A stretch of DNA of 64,000 bases from Flavobacteriaceae bacterium (GTDB lineage Bacteria; Bacteroidota; Bacteroidia; Flavobacteriales; Flavobacteriaceae). Shown piece by piece: positions 53,555 through 62,062 of this stretch. The position numbers were made by a program, and so were the translations under genes. The DNA is taken from NCBI GenBank assembly GCA_021739635.1, contig JAIPBH010000005.1:1-64000 (forward strand), in the 5' to 3' direction. Position 1 is the stretch's first letter; each line of letters opens with the position of its first letter. The notes beneath the pieces were generated by a model that was given only the letters and a program-made list of their open reading frames with translations, was not told where the DNA came from and made no database searches.

Positions 53555-55990
53555 ATGCCATTTTCAATAAAACAATTTCTGCCACACCTATTAGTCATTA
53601 TAGGTTTTGTAATGATATCCTTATTATATTTTAGTCCTGTACTTCAAGGTAAGCAGATATTCCAAAGTGATATCATGCAGTATATTGGCATGAGCAAACA
53701 GCAAAATGATTTTAGAGCTGATACAGGTGAAGAAACTTATTGGACGAACAGCGCATTTGCTGGCATGCCAACCTATCAGTTAGGAGCTTATTACCCTAAT
53801 AATTATATTAAGAATCTTGATAGTTCATTACGATTTTTACCAAGACCAGCCGATTATTTGTTTCTTTATTTAATAGGATTTTATATTCTTTTATTGGTTT
53901 TAAAAGTAGATTATAAACTTGCCACAGTTGGAGCTTTAGCATTTGGTTTTTCAACGTATTTAATAATTATTCTTGGTGTTGGGCATAATAGTAAAGCACA
54001 TGCGATTGCTTATATGCCATTGGTTTTGAGTGGTATTTTATTAACCTTTCAAAGAAAATATGTTTATGGGTTTTTGCTAACTACCATAGCTTTAGGTTTA
54101 GAAATTGTTGCAAACCACTTTCAAATGACCTATTATTTGATGTTGTTGGTAATTGTTTTAGGTATTGTTTTCCTGATAGATGCTTACAAAAAGAACATTC
54201 TTGTTCATTATTTTAAGTCTGTTGGCATACTGATTATAGCTGCTATTTTAGCCGTTGGATTAAATGCTACCAACATTTTGGCAACTCAAGAGTATGCTAA
54301 AGAAAGTACAAGAGGTAAAAGCGAATTAACCATAAATCCAGACGGAACTCCAAAAGAGATTACATCTGGTTTAGATAGAGATTATATTACACAATTTAGT
54401 TACGGTATTTTAGAAACCTTCAATTTATATATTCCTAGATTTATGGGTGGAGGCAATGGTGAAGATGTTGGTAAAAACTCTAAAACCTATGAAGCTTTTA
54501 GAACCTTAGGAGCCACACCAACTCAAGCTTTAGAAGAATCAAAGCGCGCCCCTATGTATTGGGGAGAACAACCTATTGTGGAAGCCCCAGCTTATGTTGG
54601 AGCAGTCATTCTGTTTCTATTTGTATTTGCTTTATTTATTGTAAAAGGCCGAATGAAATGGTGGTTGGTAGCTGGTACGTTACTTTCTTTGTTATTATCT
54701 TATGGAAAGAATTTTGGTGCTTTAACAGATTTCTTTATTGATTATGTGCCGCTTTATAGCAAGTTTAGAGCGGTGAGCTCTATTCAGGTAATTTTGGAGT
54801 TATGCATTCCCGTTTTAGCAATTCTTGGGCTTTCAAAACTATTAAAAAAATCAGAGGATGATGGTAAAGAGAAATTAAATGCCTTAAAAAATTCTGTTTA
54901 TATTACTAGTGGAATAGCATTGGTTTTTTTAATCTTTAAAACCACGTTTTTTGATTTTGTAAGTATTAATGATGGTTATTACAGTCAAAATTACGGACCA
55001 GATTTTATAAGAGCCATTAAGGAAGATAGAAAATCTATCTTTACAGAAGACACGATTAGAACCCTAATTTTAGTAGTGCTTTCAGCTGGAATTATTTTTA
55101 TGTTTTTAAAGAATAAGTTAAAACAATCATGGGTTATTGTTTGTTTTGGGGTATTAATTCTTTTTGATTTAGTTATTGTAGATAAGCGCTATGTAAATAA
55201 CGAAGATTTTGTTTCTTCAATAAGTGTTAACAAGCCTTATCATGCCAATGCAGCAGATTTAGAGATTTTAAAAGATAATTCACACTTTAGAGTGTTTGAT
55301 TTAACATCCTCAGGAGCAAGAGCTTCGTATTTCCATAACTCACTATCTGGTTATCATGCGGCTCCTTTAAAACGCTATGATGAATTGTTTGACTTTTATG
55401 TTGCAAAAAATAACATCAATGTGTTGAATATGCTTAACACCAAGTATATTATTATAACTAATGATACAGGTGAGCCTTTACCATACTTTAATGATGAAGC
55501 TAATGGAAATGCTTGGTTTATTAAAGATTTTAAGCTGGTAAATTCTGCAAATGAAGAAATTTTAGCTTTAGATAGTTTAAATACTAAAACTACAGCCGTT
55601 ATAAAAAGTGAATGGATAGATAAAGAAAAGTATTCTAAACAATATACTGTTGACTCATCTACAACGATTTCATTAATAGATTATAAACCTAATTATTTAA
55701 AATATGATTCAAGTAATAGCAACAAAGGTTTTGTTGTGTTTTCTGAAATTTATTATAAAGCCGGTTGGAACTCTTACATTGATGGTAAAACAGTAACTCA
55801 TAGCCATGTTAATTATGTATTGCGTGGCATGGAAATTCCTTCAGGTAAGCATACCATTGAATTTAAATTTGAACCACAAGTTATTCAAACAGGTAGTTCT
55901 ATTGCATTGGCAAGTTCGGTATTAGTTGGTATTTTAATTATCTTAGGATTGTTGTATCAGTTTAAGCAAACAAAACATGACAGTGCGTAA
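53555..55990 (+). CDS. YfhO family membrane protein
   Basis: The protein has 811 residues. There are about twelve membrane helices in the first two thirds, a periplasmic domain (about 560-770, with KDNSHFRVFDLTSSGARASYF), and a final helix near 780-800. YfhO proteins look like GT-C-type glycosyltransferases: in Gram-positives the family decorates teichoic acids. Here the substrate is unknown. The gene overlaps the next glycosyltransferase gene by 14 bases. It belongs to a surface-glycan operon, as the following genes show. Confidence 0.82.
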   Translation: MPFSIKQFLPHLLVIIGFVMISLLYFSPVLQGKQIFQSDIMQYIGMSKQQNDFRADTGEETYWTNSAFAGMPTYQLGAYYPNNYIKNLDSSLRFLPRPADYLFLYLIGFYILLLVLKVDYKLATVGALAFGFSTYLIIILGVGHNSKAHAIAYMPLVLSGILLTFQRKYVYGFLLTTIALGLEIVANHFQMTYYLMLLVIVLGIVFLIDAYKKNILVHYFKSVGILIIAAILAVGLNATNILATQEYAKESTRGKSELTINPDGTPKEITSGLDRDYITQFSYGILETFNLYIPRFMGGGNGEDVGKNSKTYEAFRTLGATPTQALEESKRAPMYWGEQPIVEAPAYVGAVILFLFVFALFIVKGRMKWWLVAGTLLSLLLSYGKNFGALTDFFIDYVPLYSKFRAVSSIQVILELCIPVLAILGLSKLLKKSEDDGKEKLNALKNSVYITSGIALVFLIFKTTFFDFVSINDGYYSQNYGPDFIRAIKEDRKSIFTEDTIRTLILVVLSAGIIFMFLKNKLKQSWVIVCFGVLILFDLVIVDKRYVNNEDFVSSISVNKPYHANAADLEILKDNSHFRVFDLTSSGARASYFHNSLSGYHAAPLKRYDELFDFYVAKNNINVLNMLNTKYIIITNDTGEPLPYFNDEANGNAWFIKDFKLVNSANEEILALDSLNTKTTAVIKSEWIDKEKYSKQYTVDSSTTISLIDYKPNYLKYDSSNSNKGFVVFSEIYYKAGWNSYIDGKTVTHSHVNYVLRGMEIPSGKHTIEFKFEPQVIQTGSSIALASSVLVGILIILGLLYQFKQTKHDSA

Positions 55991-57260
55991 AAAAGCACTT
56001 ATTATTGCCTATTATTGGCCACCTGCTGGCGGACCAGGTGTACAACGTTGGTTAAAATTTGTGAAGTATCTTCCTGATTTTGATATTGAACCAATTGTTT
56101 ATATTCCTGAGAATCCAAATTATCCCATAATTGATGATAGCTTAATAGCTGATGTTTCTTCAGATTTAAAAATTTTAAAACAACCCATTTCTGAGCCTTA
56201 TAAATTTGCTGGGTTATTTTCAAAACAACAATCAAAAACTATTAGTAAAGGCATTATTTCTGAGAAAAAAAAACAAAATCTGCTTGAAAAATTTTTGCTT
56301 TATATAAGAGGTAATTTTTTTATTCCAGATGCTCGTATTGGCTGGGTGAAACCATCTGTAAAATTTCTTTCAGAATATATTAAAAACCATCATATTGATG
56401 TAATTATTACAACCGGTCCACCACATAGTTTACATCTTATTGGGCTTTCGCTCAAAAAGCAACTAGGCGTGAAGTGGCTTGCAGATTTTAGAGATCCATG
56501 GACTAGTATAGGGTATCATAAGCAATTAAAATTAACCCAAAAGGCTAAATTAAAACATAAATTTTTAGAAAAACAGGTTTTAAATAATGCGGATCAAATT
56601 GTAGTAACTAGTTACACAACTCAACAAGAATTTAAAAACATTACAGCTAAACCTATAGACGTTATTACTAATGGGTATGATGTTGAAACTTCAGAAAAAA
56701 TAATATTAGATAATACGTTTTCTTTATCTCACATTGGGTCATTACTTTCAAAAAGAAATCCTATAGTTTTATGGAAGGTGTTATCAGATTTAGTTAATGA
56801 GCAAGAAGATTTTTCTTCAGATTTTAAACTTAATTTTATAGGTTCAGTAAGTGATGATGTTTTGCAAACTATTAAAAATCATGGTTTAAGTAACTATGTT
56901 GATAATGTAAGCTATGTTTCACATAAAGAAGCTATTAATCATCAAAAAAAATCACAAGTGTTGTTGTTGATTGAGATAAATTCTGAAGATACTAAATGCA
57001 TTATTCCAGGTAAATTATTCGAATACATGGTTTCAAATAGACCCATAATTGCCATAGGACCAAAACATTCGGACGTAGAAACAATCATAAAAGAAACCAA
57101 TACCGGACACTATTTTAATTATGATGATTATAACTCATTAAAAACACTTATCTTGAGTCATTATAACAGTTATAAAAATAATACCTTGCATTCAAATCCA
57201 ATTGGTCTTCAAAAATATAGTAGAAAGGCATTGGCTCAATCGCTATCTAAATTAATATAA
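55977..57260 (+). CDS. GT4-type glycosyltransferase
   Basis: The protein has 427 residues. It opens ALIIAYYWPPAGGPGVQRWLKF, the nucleotide-sugar/acceptor loop of GT4-type enzymes, and has TGPPHSLHLIGLSL near 140 and ADFRDPW near 170. A GT-B C-terminal part contains IPGKLFEYMVSNRPIIAIG near 340. It would move a sugar from a nucleotide donor to a lipid-linked or surface glycan at the cytoplasmic face. It overlaps the YfhO gene by 14 bases and the flippase gene by one base (TAATG), so all three are translated as a unit. Confidence 0.87.
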   Translation: MTVRKKALIIAYYWPPAGGPGVQRWLKFVKYLPDFDIEPIVYIPENPNYPIIDDSLIADVSSDLKILKQPISEPYKFAGLFSKQQSKTISKGIISEKKKQNLLEKFLLYIRGNFFIPDARIGWVKPSVKFLSEYIKNHHIDVIITTGPPHSLHLIGLSLKKQLGVKWLADFRDPWTSIGYHKQLKLTQKAKLKHKFLEKQVLNNADQIVVTSYTTQQEFKNITAKPIDVITNGYDVETSEKIILDNTFSLSHIGSLLSKRNPIVLWKVLSDLVNEQEDFSSDFKLNFIGSVSDDVLQTIKNHGLSNYVDNVSYVSHKEAINHQKKSQVLLLIEINSEDTKCIIPGKLFEYMVSNRPIIAIGPKHSDVETIIKETNTGHYFNYDDYNSLKTLILSHYNSYKNNTLHSNPIGLQKYSRKALAQSLSKLI

Positions 57261-58720
57261 TGGGTGTAGTAGTATCACAATCTATTAAAAATACAGTTGC
57301 CACTTATTTTGGTTTTGGTATAGGCGCCATTAATGTGTTGTTTCTTTTTACCAATTTTATTAGTGATACGTATTTTGGATTAATCACGTTCATGCTTTCT
57401 ACAGCTAATATCATGATGCCTTTAATGGCATTTGGCACTAATAATACCTTAATAAAATTCTATTCTATTTTTAAAACCAGACAATCACAAAATAGCTTTT
57501 TAACTTTAATGTTGTTTTTGCCCTTGGCCATTATAATACCTTTAGGACTTATAGGCCATTTGTCATTTAATACTATTAGTAATTGGATATCTCAAACCAA
57601 TCCTATTATAAAAGATTATTATTGGTTAATCTATGTTTCTGCTATTGCGTTTGCCTATTTTGAAGTGTTTTATGCATGGAGTAGAGTGCAGATGCAAAGT
57701 GTTTTTGGTAATTTTATGAAAGAAGTATTTCATAGAATTGGCACTACTATTTTGTTGTTTTGTTTGTATTATGATTTTTTAAATGTAGAAGAATTAATTT
57801 ATAGCATCGTTGGGATTTACTTACTTAGAATGATTATCATGTCTATTTATGCTTTTGGCTTAAGGCATCCGGTTTTAAAGTTTCATAAGTTTAAAAGTTT
57901 ATCAAAAGTTTTAAAATATACCGCTTTAATTATCGTTGCAGGTTCTGTAGCTAATCTTATTTTGGAGATTGATAAATTTATGTTAGGCTATTATGTTGAT
58001 ATAGAAAAGGTGGCTTATTATGGTGTAGCCATATATATAGCAAGTGTTATTGGAGTACCATTAAGATCTTTGCATCAAATAATTAGTCCGGTTACAGCCA
58101 AACTTCTTAATGAAAAAGATATTGTTGAATTAAAGAAGCTTTATCAAAAAAGTTCGTTGAACTTATATATTATTAGTGGGTTTATTTTTCTTTTAATTAT
58201 ATTAAACATCAACGAATTGTATATGCTTATTCCCGAAAAATTTAGTGGTGGTTTAATAATCGTGATACTCATTGGTGTTGCAAAACTTATGGATAGTATA
58301 TTAGGAAACAATAACGCCATTTTATTTAATAGTGATTATTACAGAATGGCATTACTGCTAGGTGTTTTTTTAGTAATTATTACCATTGGTTTTAATATAA
58401 TTTTTATTCCTTTATTTGGAATAAACGGAGCTGCTTTTGCAACGTTTATAGCCGTTTTATTATATAACCTAGCTAAAATTCTTTTTGTTCAATACGCTTT
58501 TAAAATGACTCCATTTACGATAGATACCTTAAAAATTACGGGACTTATTATTGCTAGTGTTTTAGTGTTTTATTTTTGGGAATTTCCGTTTCATTCTATT
58601 ATAAACATTGGTTTAAAAACGGTATTGTTTAGTTTGTTTTATGGTTTTATTGTTTACAATTTTAGTTTTTCAGATGATATTACTTCAATTTTAAATAATT
58701 TAAAAAATCGATTAAAATAA
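57260..58720 (+). CDS. Polysaccharide/O-antigen flippase (Wzx/MOP family)
   Basis: The protein has 486 residues with about fourteen membrane helices in the usual spacing. Family features include GFGIGAINVLFLFTNFISDTYFG at the N-terminus, GSVANLILEIDKFMLGYYVD near 229 and the C-terminal half duplication. It moves undecaprenyl-linked oligosaccharide across the inner membrane. Its start overlaps the stop codon of the glycosyltransferase gene by one base. With YfhO and GT4 it forms a minimal glycan assembly and export group; no polymerase (Wzy) is visible, so the glycan is short or its polymerase lies elsewhere. Confidence 0.88.
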   Translation: MGVVVSQSIKNTVATYFGFGIGAINVLFLFTNFISDTYFGLITFMLSTANIMMPLMAFGTNNTLIKFYSIFKTRQSQNSFLTLMLFLPLAIIIPLGLIGHLSFNTISNWISQTNPIIKDYYWLIYVSAIAFAYFEVFYAWSRVQMQSVFGNFMKEVFHRIGTTILLFCLYYDFLNVEELIYSIVGIYLLRMIIMSIYAFGLRHPVLKFHKFKSLSKVLKYTALIIVAGSVANLILEIDKFMLGYYVDIEKVAYYGVAIYIASVIGVPLRSLHQIISPVTAKLLNEKDIVELKKLYQKSSLNLYIISGFIFLLIILNINELYMLIPEKFSGGLIIVILIGVAKLMDSILGNNNAILFNSDYYRMALLLGVFLVIITIGFNIIFIPLFGINGAAFATFIAVLLYNLAKILFVQYAFKMTPFTIDTLKITGLIIASVLVFYFWEFPFHSIINIGLKTVLFSLFYGFIVYNFSFSDDITSILNNLKNRLK

Positions 58721-58728
58721 AAACAGAA

Positions 58729-58769
58729 AACCCTACGATGTTGCTTTGAGGCATACATATCGCAGGGCT
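58729..58769 (-). terminator. Imperfect hairpin between the flippase gene and the repeat-protein gene
   Basis: ccctacgat and atcgcaggg pair with one mismatch (58731-58739 with 58759-58767) and can extend inward through atgttgc / gcatacat. On the minus strand a T-rich stretch follows, so it best suits the gene at 58792. It may also slow transcription coming from the left. Confidence 0.5.
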
Positions 58770-58791
58770 TTCCAAACTAACCAACCATTTT

Positions 58792-59925
58792 TTATAGTCT
58801 TCTTCTTGAGTCAGACTTTGTGTTGTTACTTCTTGTATTATTATTTTGTGAAGTTACCGTTCTACTTTGAGTAGTACGTTGCGTAACTTGTGGTGTACTT
58901 CTAGTTGTTTCTTTATTATATGTACGTGAATTTGAATTGTTTGGTTTTTGATTAACCGAATTATTTCTCTCTCTCACCACATCATTAGTTCTAGTAACAG
59001 ATGCATTAGGCTTGTTATTTCTAATAACGGTTTCTCTAGTTCTTGTATTGCTATTTACTTGAGAATTATTTCTGTTTATATTTGAATTATCATGTCTTAC
59101 AATATCATTATTTGTTCTGTTATTGTCACGGGTTGTGTTACGCTGATTGTTTTCAAATTTAGCGTATTCTCTTCTGTTGTCACTTTTGTTTAATCTTGCT
59201 TGCGTATTTTCTCTACGTTCTTCGTTAGAAATTCTATTTGCTGTAGCATAACTTCTGTTTCTTTCTATAGTAGCTCCACGTCTTGATGACACAGCTGTTG
59301 AAGGTCTATAATTATTATAATATGGTTTGCTATAAGCATATCTAACAGGGTTATAATATTGTCTGTAAGGTCTGTTATAAACTACACAGTGATTGTAAGA
59401 TGGAATATTATAATATCTGTGCCAAGGTCTGTAAACATAATTTCTATTGTAAATGTTTATAAAACCTGTAAAATATGAGTACTCATTATATCTATTGTAG
59501 TGCACATATAAACCACCAACTCTAGATACGTAACCGTAATTGTTATAATAAATGTTGACGTTTCCAGCTTGACTAATTCGTCCATAATAATCATAATAGA
59601 TGGGAACATTTTCTATTTGAATGACTGCACCATATTCATCATACTGTACATAAGCATTATAATCATATCCAGAGTTAAAACTAATACTAGCATTTGGCGA
59701 ACCAATTGAGATATTTAAGTTTGAACGGTTTCCTAAAATATTAAAATCAAATTGTCCATCACGGAACACAGAAAATTCAATACCTCCTTCTACAAATATG
59801 AAAGAATTACCATAACCATTAATAAAAGTTGTAGTGGTTTCACTATTTGTTGCTGTGGTACTTGTTGAAGCTGCAGCAGTTAATCCAGTTAAGATGATAC
59901 CTGCTAATAATACGATTCTTTTCAT
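58792..59925 (-). CDS. Exported Tyr/Gly repeat protein with long Asn/Arg-rich tail (paralogue 1)
   Basis: The protein has 377 residues. The signal peptide is followed by SFIFVEGGIEFSVFRDGQFDFNIL and about four 16-17-residue repeats of the form IYYDYYGRISQAGNVN (about 88-155). A Tyr/Pro-rich segment (PWHRYYNIP) comes next and a low-complexity tail (about 205-377) dominated by Asn, Arg, Thr and Ser. There is no enzymatic motif. The head and repeats match those of the next gene at 60190, so the two arose by duplication, one having gained the tail. The tail could bind nucleic acid or polysaccharide, or anchor a matrix. The function is unknown. Confidence 0.75.
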   Translation of the reverse strand: MKRIVLLAGIILTGLTAAASTSTTATNSETTTTFINGYGNSFIFVEGGIEFSVFRDGQFDFNILGNRSNLNISIGSPNASISFNSGYDYNAYVQYDEYGAVIQIENVPIYYDYYGRISQAGNVNIYYNNYGYVSRVGGLYVHYNRYNEYSYFTGFINIYNRNYVYRPWHRYYNIPSYNHCVVYNRPYRQYYNPVRYAYSKPYYNNYRPSTAVSSRRGATIERNRSYATANRISNEERRENTQARLNKSDNRREYAKFENNQRNTTRDNNRTNNDIVRHDNSNINRNNSQVNSNTRTRETVIRNNKPNASVTRTNDVVRERNNSVNQKPNNSNSRTYNKETTRSTPQVTQRTTQSRTVTSQNNNTRSNNTKSDSRRRL

Positions 59926-60125
59926 AATTGTAAGTTTTAATTGTGATACAATATGATAATTACAAACAGCGTGCCAAAAAATAATTTAGTTATTTAAGTA
60001 TTTGATAATCAGATAAAAAATAATTTATTAGCTAAAAATTAACTCTATGAATAGGGTGTAAAAAGGAACCAATAATTAATAAAGTTTACGGGTAAATTTT
60101 TTAGCATTAAGTATTAAAAAAAAGT

Positions 60126-60166
60126 AAAAAAAAAATCCCAAAACGCTAATTAAAGTGTTTTGGGAT
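60126..60166 (-). terminator. Intrinsic terminator of the paralogue-2 gene
   Basis: The stem atcccaaaacgc / gtgttttgggat (60135-60146 with 60155-60166, one G-T pair) is followed on the minus strand by a run of T (complement of 60126-60134). It separates the two paralogues, so they are not one transcript. Confidence 0.85.
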
Positions 60167-60189
60167 GTTATTGACTTATTCAAAATATA

Positions 60190-60834
60190 CTAATGTTTAT
60201 TCTTTTTAAGTTTTTTTATATCGCCATTTTTTTTGTAATAAAAATAATTAGCATTGTAATGGTCATCATAAAAAGTATCATCATCCATAGTTAATTGAGA
60301 ATTTGTATATCTATTCAAGTGATTTACATATCCAGAAGAATGAACAATTTGTCCCCAATGGTCATAGTTTACTCTTAAACCACCAATTTTAGAAACCATT
60401 TTAATGCCTCTATTATAAACAATATCTACTGAGCCAATTTGAGTTACATCGCCCATACGGTCATAATAAATAGAGGTGTTTCCTATTCTGGTTATATTTC
60501 CAAATCTATCTTTAACAATCATTGGTCTGTTAAATCTGTTAGAAGAATATTCTACACGTAAATTTTTTGTATCATAACTTGCATTGATGGCGGTTCTTCT
60601 GTTATTAGAGTTATTGGAATAAATATTATCCAATACATCAAAGTCAAAACTTCCATCTGGAAATACCATAAACTCTACACCACGTTCAATAAACATGATA
60701 GGTTGCGCATATCGATAGCGTTTGGAGATATCTGAATTATTCCCTTTTTTTTTAGGATGTATTTCTGTAGCTGATACTGTTGTTATACTTAATAACAAAC
60801 TTGTAGTAAAAAGTAAAAGTGTTTTCATAGTCAT
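60190..60834 (-). CDS. Exported Tyr/Gly repeat protein (paralogue 2)
   Basis: The protein has 214 residues (or 212 from the second ATG, MKTLLLF). The signal peptide precedes PIMFIERGVEFMVFPDGSFDFDVL, closely matching paralogue 1. Then come repeats IYYDRMGDVTQIGSVD and IVYNRGIKMVSKIGGLR, with VNYDHWGQIVHSSGYVN (about 103-170). It lacks the Asn/Arg tail and ends in a short Lys-rich stretch (KKNGDIKKLKKNKH). The repeats are reminiscent of YD-type beta-hairpins but no known domain is claimed. It is likely periplasmic or surface-exposed, transcribed alone. Confidence 0.72.
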   Translation of the reverse strand: MTMKTLLLFTTSLLLSITTVSATEIHPKKKGNNSDISKRYRYAQPIMFIERGVEFMVFPDGSFDFDVLDNIYSNNSNNRRTAINASYDTKNLRVEYSSNRFNRPMIVKDRFGNITRIGNTSIYYDRMGDVTQIGSVDIVYNRGIKMVSKIGGLRVNYDHWGQIVHSSGYVNHLNRYTNSQLTMDDDTFYDDHYNANYFYYKKNGDIKKLKKNKH

Positions 60835-60994
60835 AAAATTTTATATGATGCCTACTGTTTAGCGTTTCGGCTTTCGCTATTGCAAACTAGATTTCAATTT
60901 GCATGCCAAATTTTTAAGTAACTTAATATCAATTAATTACAAATAATTGCTATGTGCTTTCTTTTTTATATTTTTATGAAAAGCTATTACTTTT

Positions 60995-62062
60995 ATGAAA
61001 AAAGAATTCATTCCCTGTAAAAATTGTGAAAACTCTTATGAAAAAGGATTTCAGTTTTGTCCACATTGCGGACAAAAAACAGAAGATGAATTAACTTTAG
61101 GGGTTTTATTTTATAACACTATAAGTAATTATTTTTCTGTTGATGCACGCTTTTTTAAGAGTTATATTCCTTTAATGTTTAAACCAGGCTATTTACCAAA
61201 AAAGTTTATTGAGGGAAAAAGATTATTGTATTTACATCCGGCTCAAATGTATTTGTTTATATCAGTCGTTTTCTTTTTTTTATTTTCATTTATTACAAGA
61301 GAAACTACAGAGCAGTTTGATACGGCGCTAAAAAATGGTTTTGATAAAAAGGAAATGGTTTTAGACTCTATAAATGCTAATACAGAAATAGATTCAATTA
61401 AAGCAAAACAATTTTTAAAACCTTTAATAGAAAGTAAAATGCCAATTGAAGGAGTTAAAAATTATAATGAGTTAGATTCTATTTTGAAGCCCCAAAATAA
61501 AGATCAAATTGTTAATTCTAGTTTTGATTTTAATGAAAAAAAGATAGATTCTTTAATAGCTATAAGTGCACCTGATTCAGAAATTTATAAAGCGATGGGA
61601 TTGAATGATGATACTGGAGTTTTTATGCAAAAATTATATAAACAGGTATTGAAATTTTATAAACAACGCAATGGTGGTTCTATTTTGCAAGCATTTTATG
61701 ATAGCATACCAATAGCTATGTTTATTTTGCTACCTATTTTTGCTTTATTACTAAAGTTGTTTTACTATAAAAAAGGACGATTTTCACATCATTTAGTATT
61801 TACGTTCTACTTTTTCTCTTTTTTATTTATGGTGTTTAGTATTTTAATTTTAGCTGATTTAATCTGGACTATACCTGCATTTTTGATAGGTTTAGTAATG
61901 TTTTCTACCTTTTTCTATTTATTACTGGCTATTAAAAATTTCTACAGGCAAGGTTATTTTTTAAGTTTTTTTAAAACTGGAATGATTTCGTTTTTGTTTT
62001 TAAGTTTTGTTATTCCATTAGCAGTTTTAATTATTGGAGCAACCGCTTTTCTGTTTTATTAA
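60995..62062 (+). CDS. DUF3667 membrane protein with zinc ribbon
   Basis: The protein has 355 residues. Two CxxC pairs (CKNCENSYEKGFQFCPHCG at 8-26) form a zinc ribbon at the N-terminus. A hydrophobic helix near 88-108 follows, then a polar, Asp/Lys-rich segment (about 110-225) and three to four further helices. This is the DUF3667 architecture of Bacteroidota, with unknown function. It is convergent with the second uvrA gene; their stops touch at 62062/62063. Confidence 0.85.
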   Translation: MKKEFIPCKNCENSYEKGFQFCPHCGQKTEDELTLGVLFYNTISNYFSVDARFFKSYIPLMFKPGYLPKKFIEGKRLLYLHPAQMYLFISVVFFFLFSFITRETTEQFDTALKNGFDKKEMVLDSINANTEIDSIKAKQFLKPLIESKMPIEGVKNYNELDSILKPQNKDQIVNSSFDFNEKKIDSLIAISAPDSEIYKAMGLNDDTGVFMQKLYKQVLKFYKQRNGGSILQAFYDSIPIAMFILLPIFALLLKLFYYKKGRFSHHLVFTFYFFSFLFMVFSILILADLIWTIPAFLIGLVMFSTFFYLLLAIKNFYRQGYFLSFFKTGMISFLFLSFVIPLAVLIIGATAFLFY

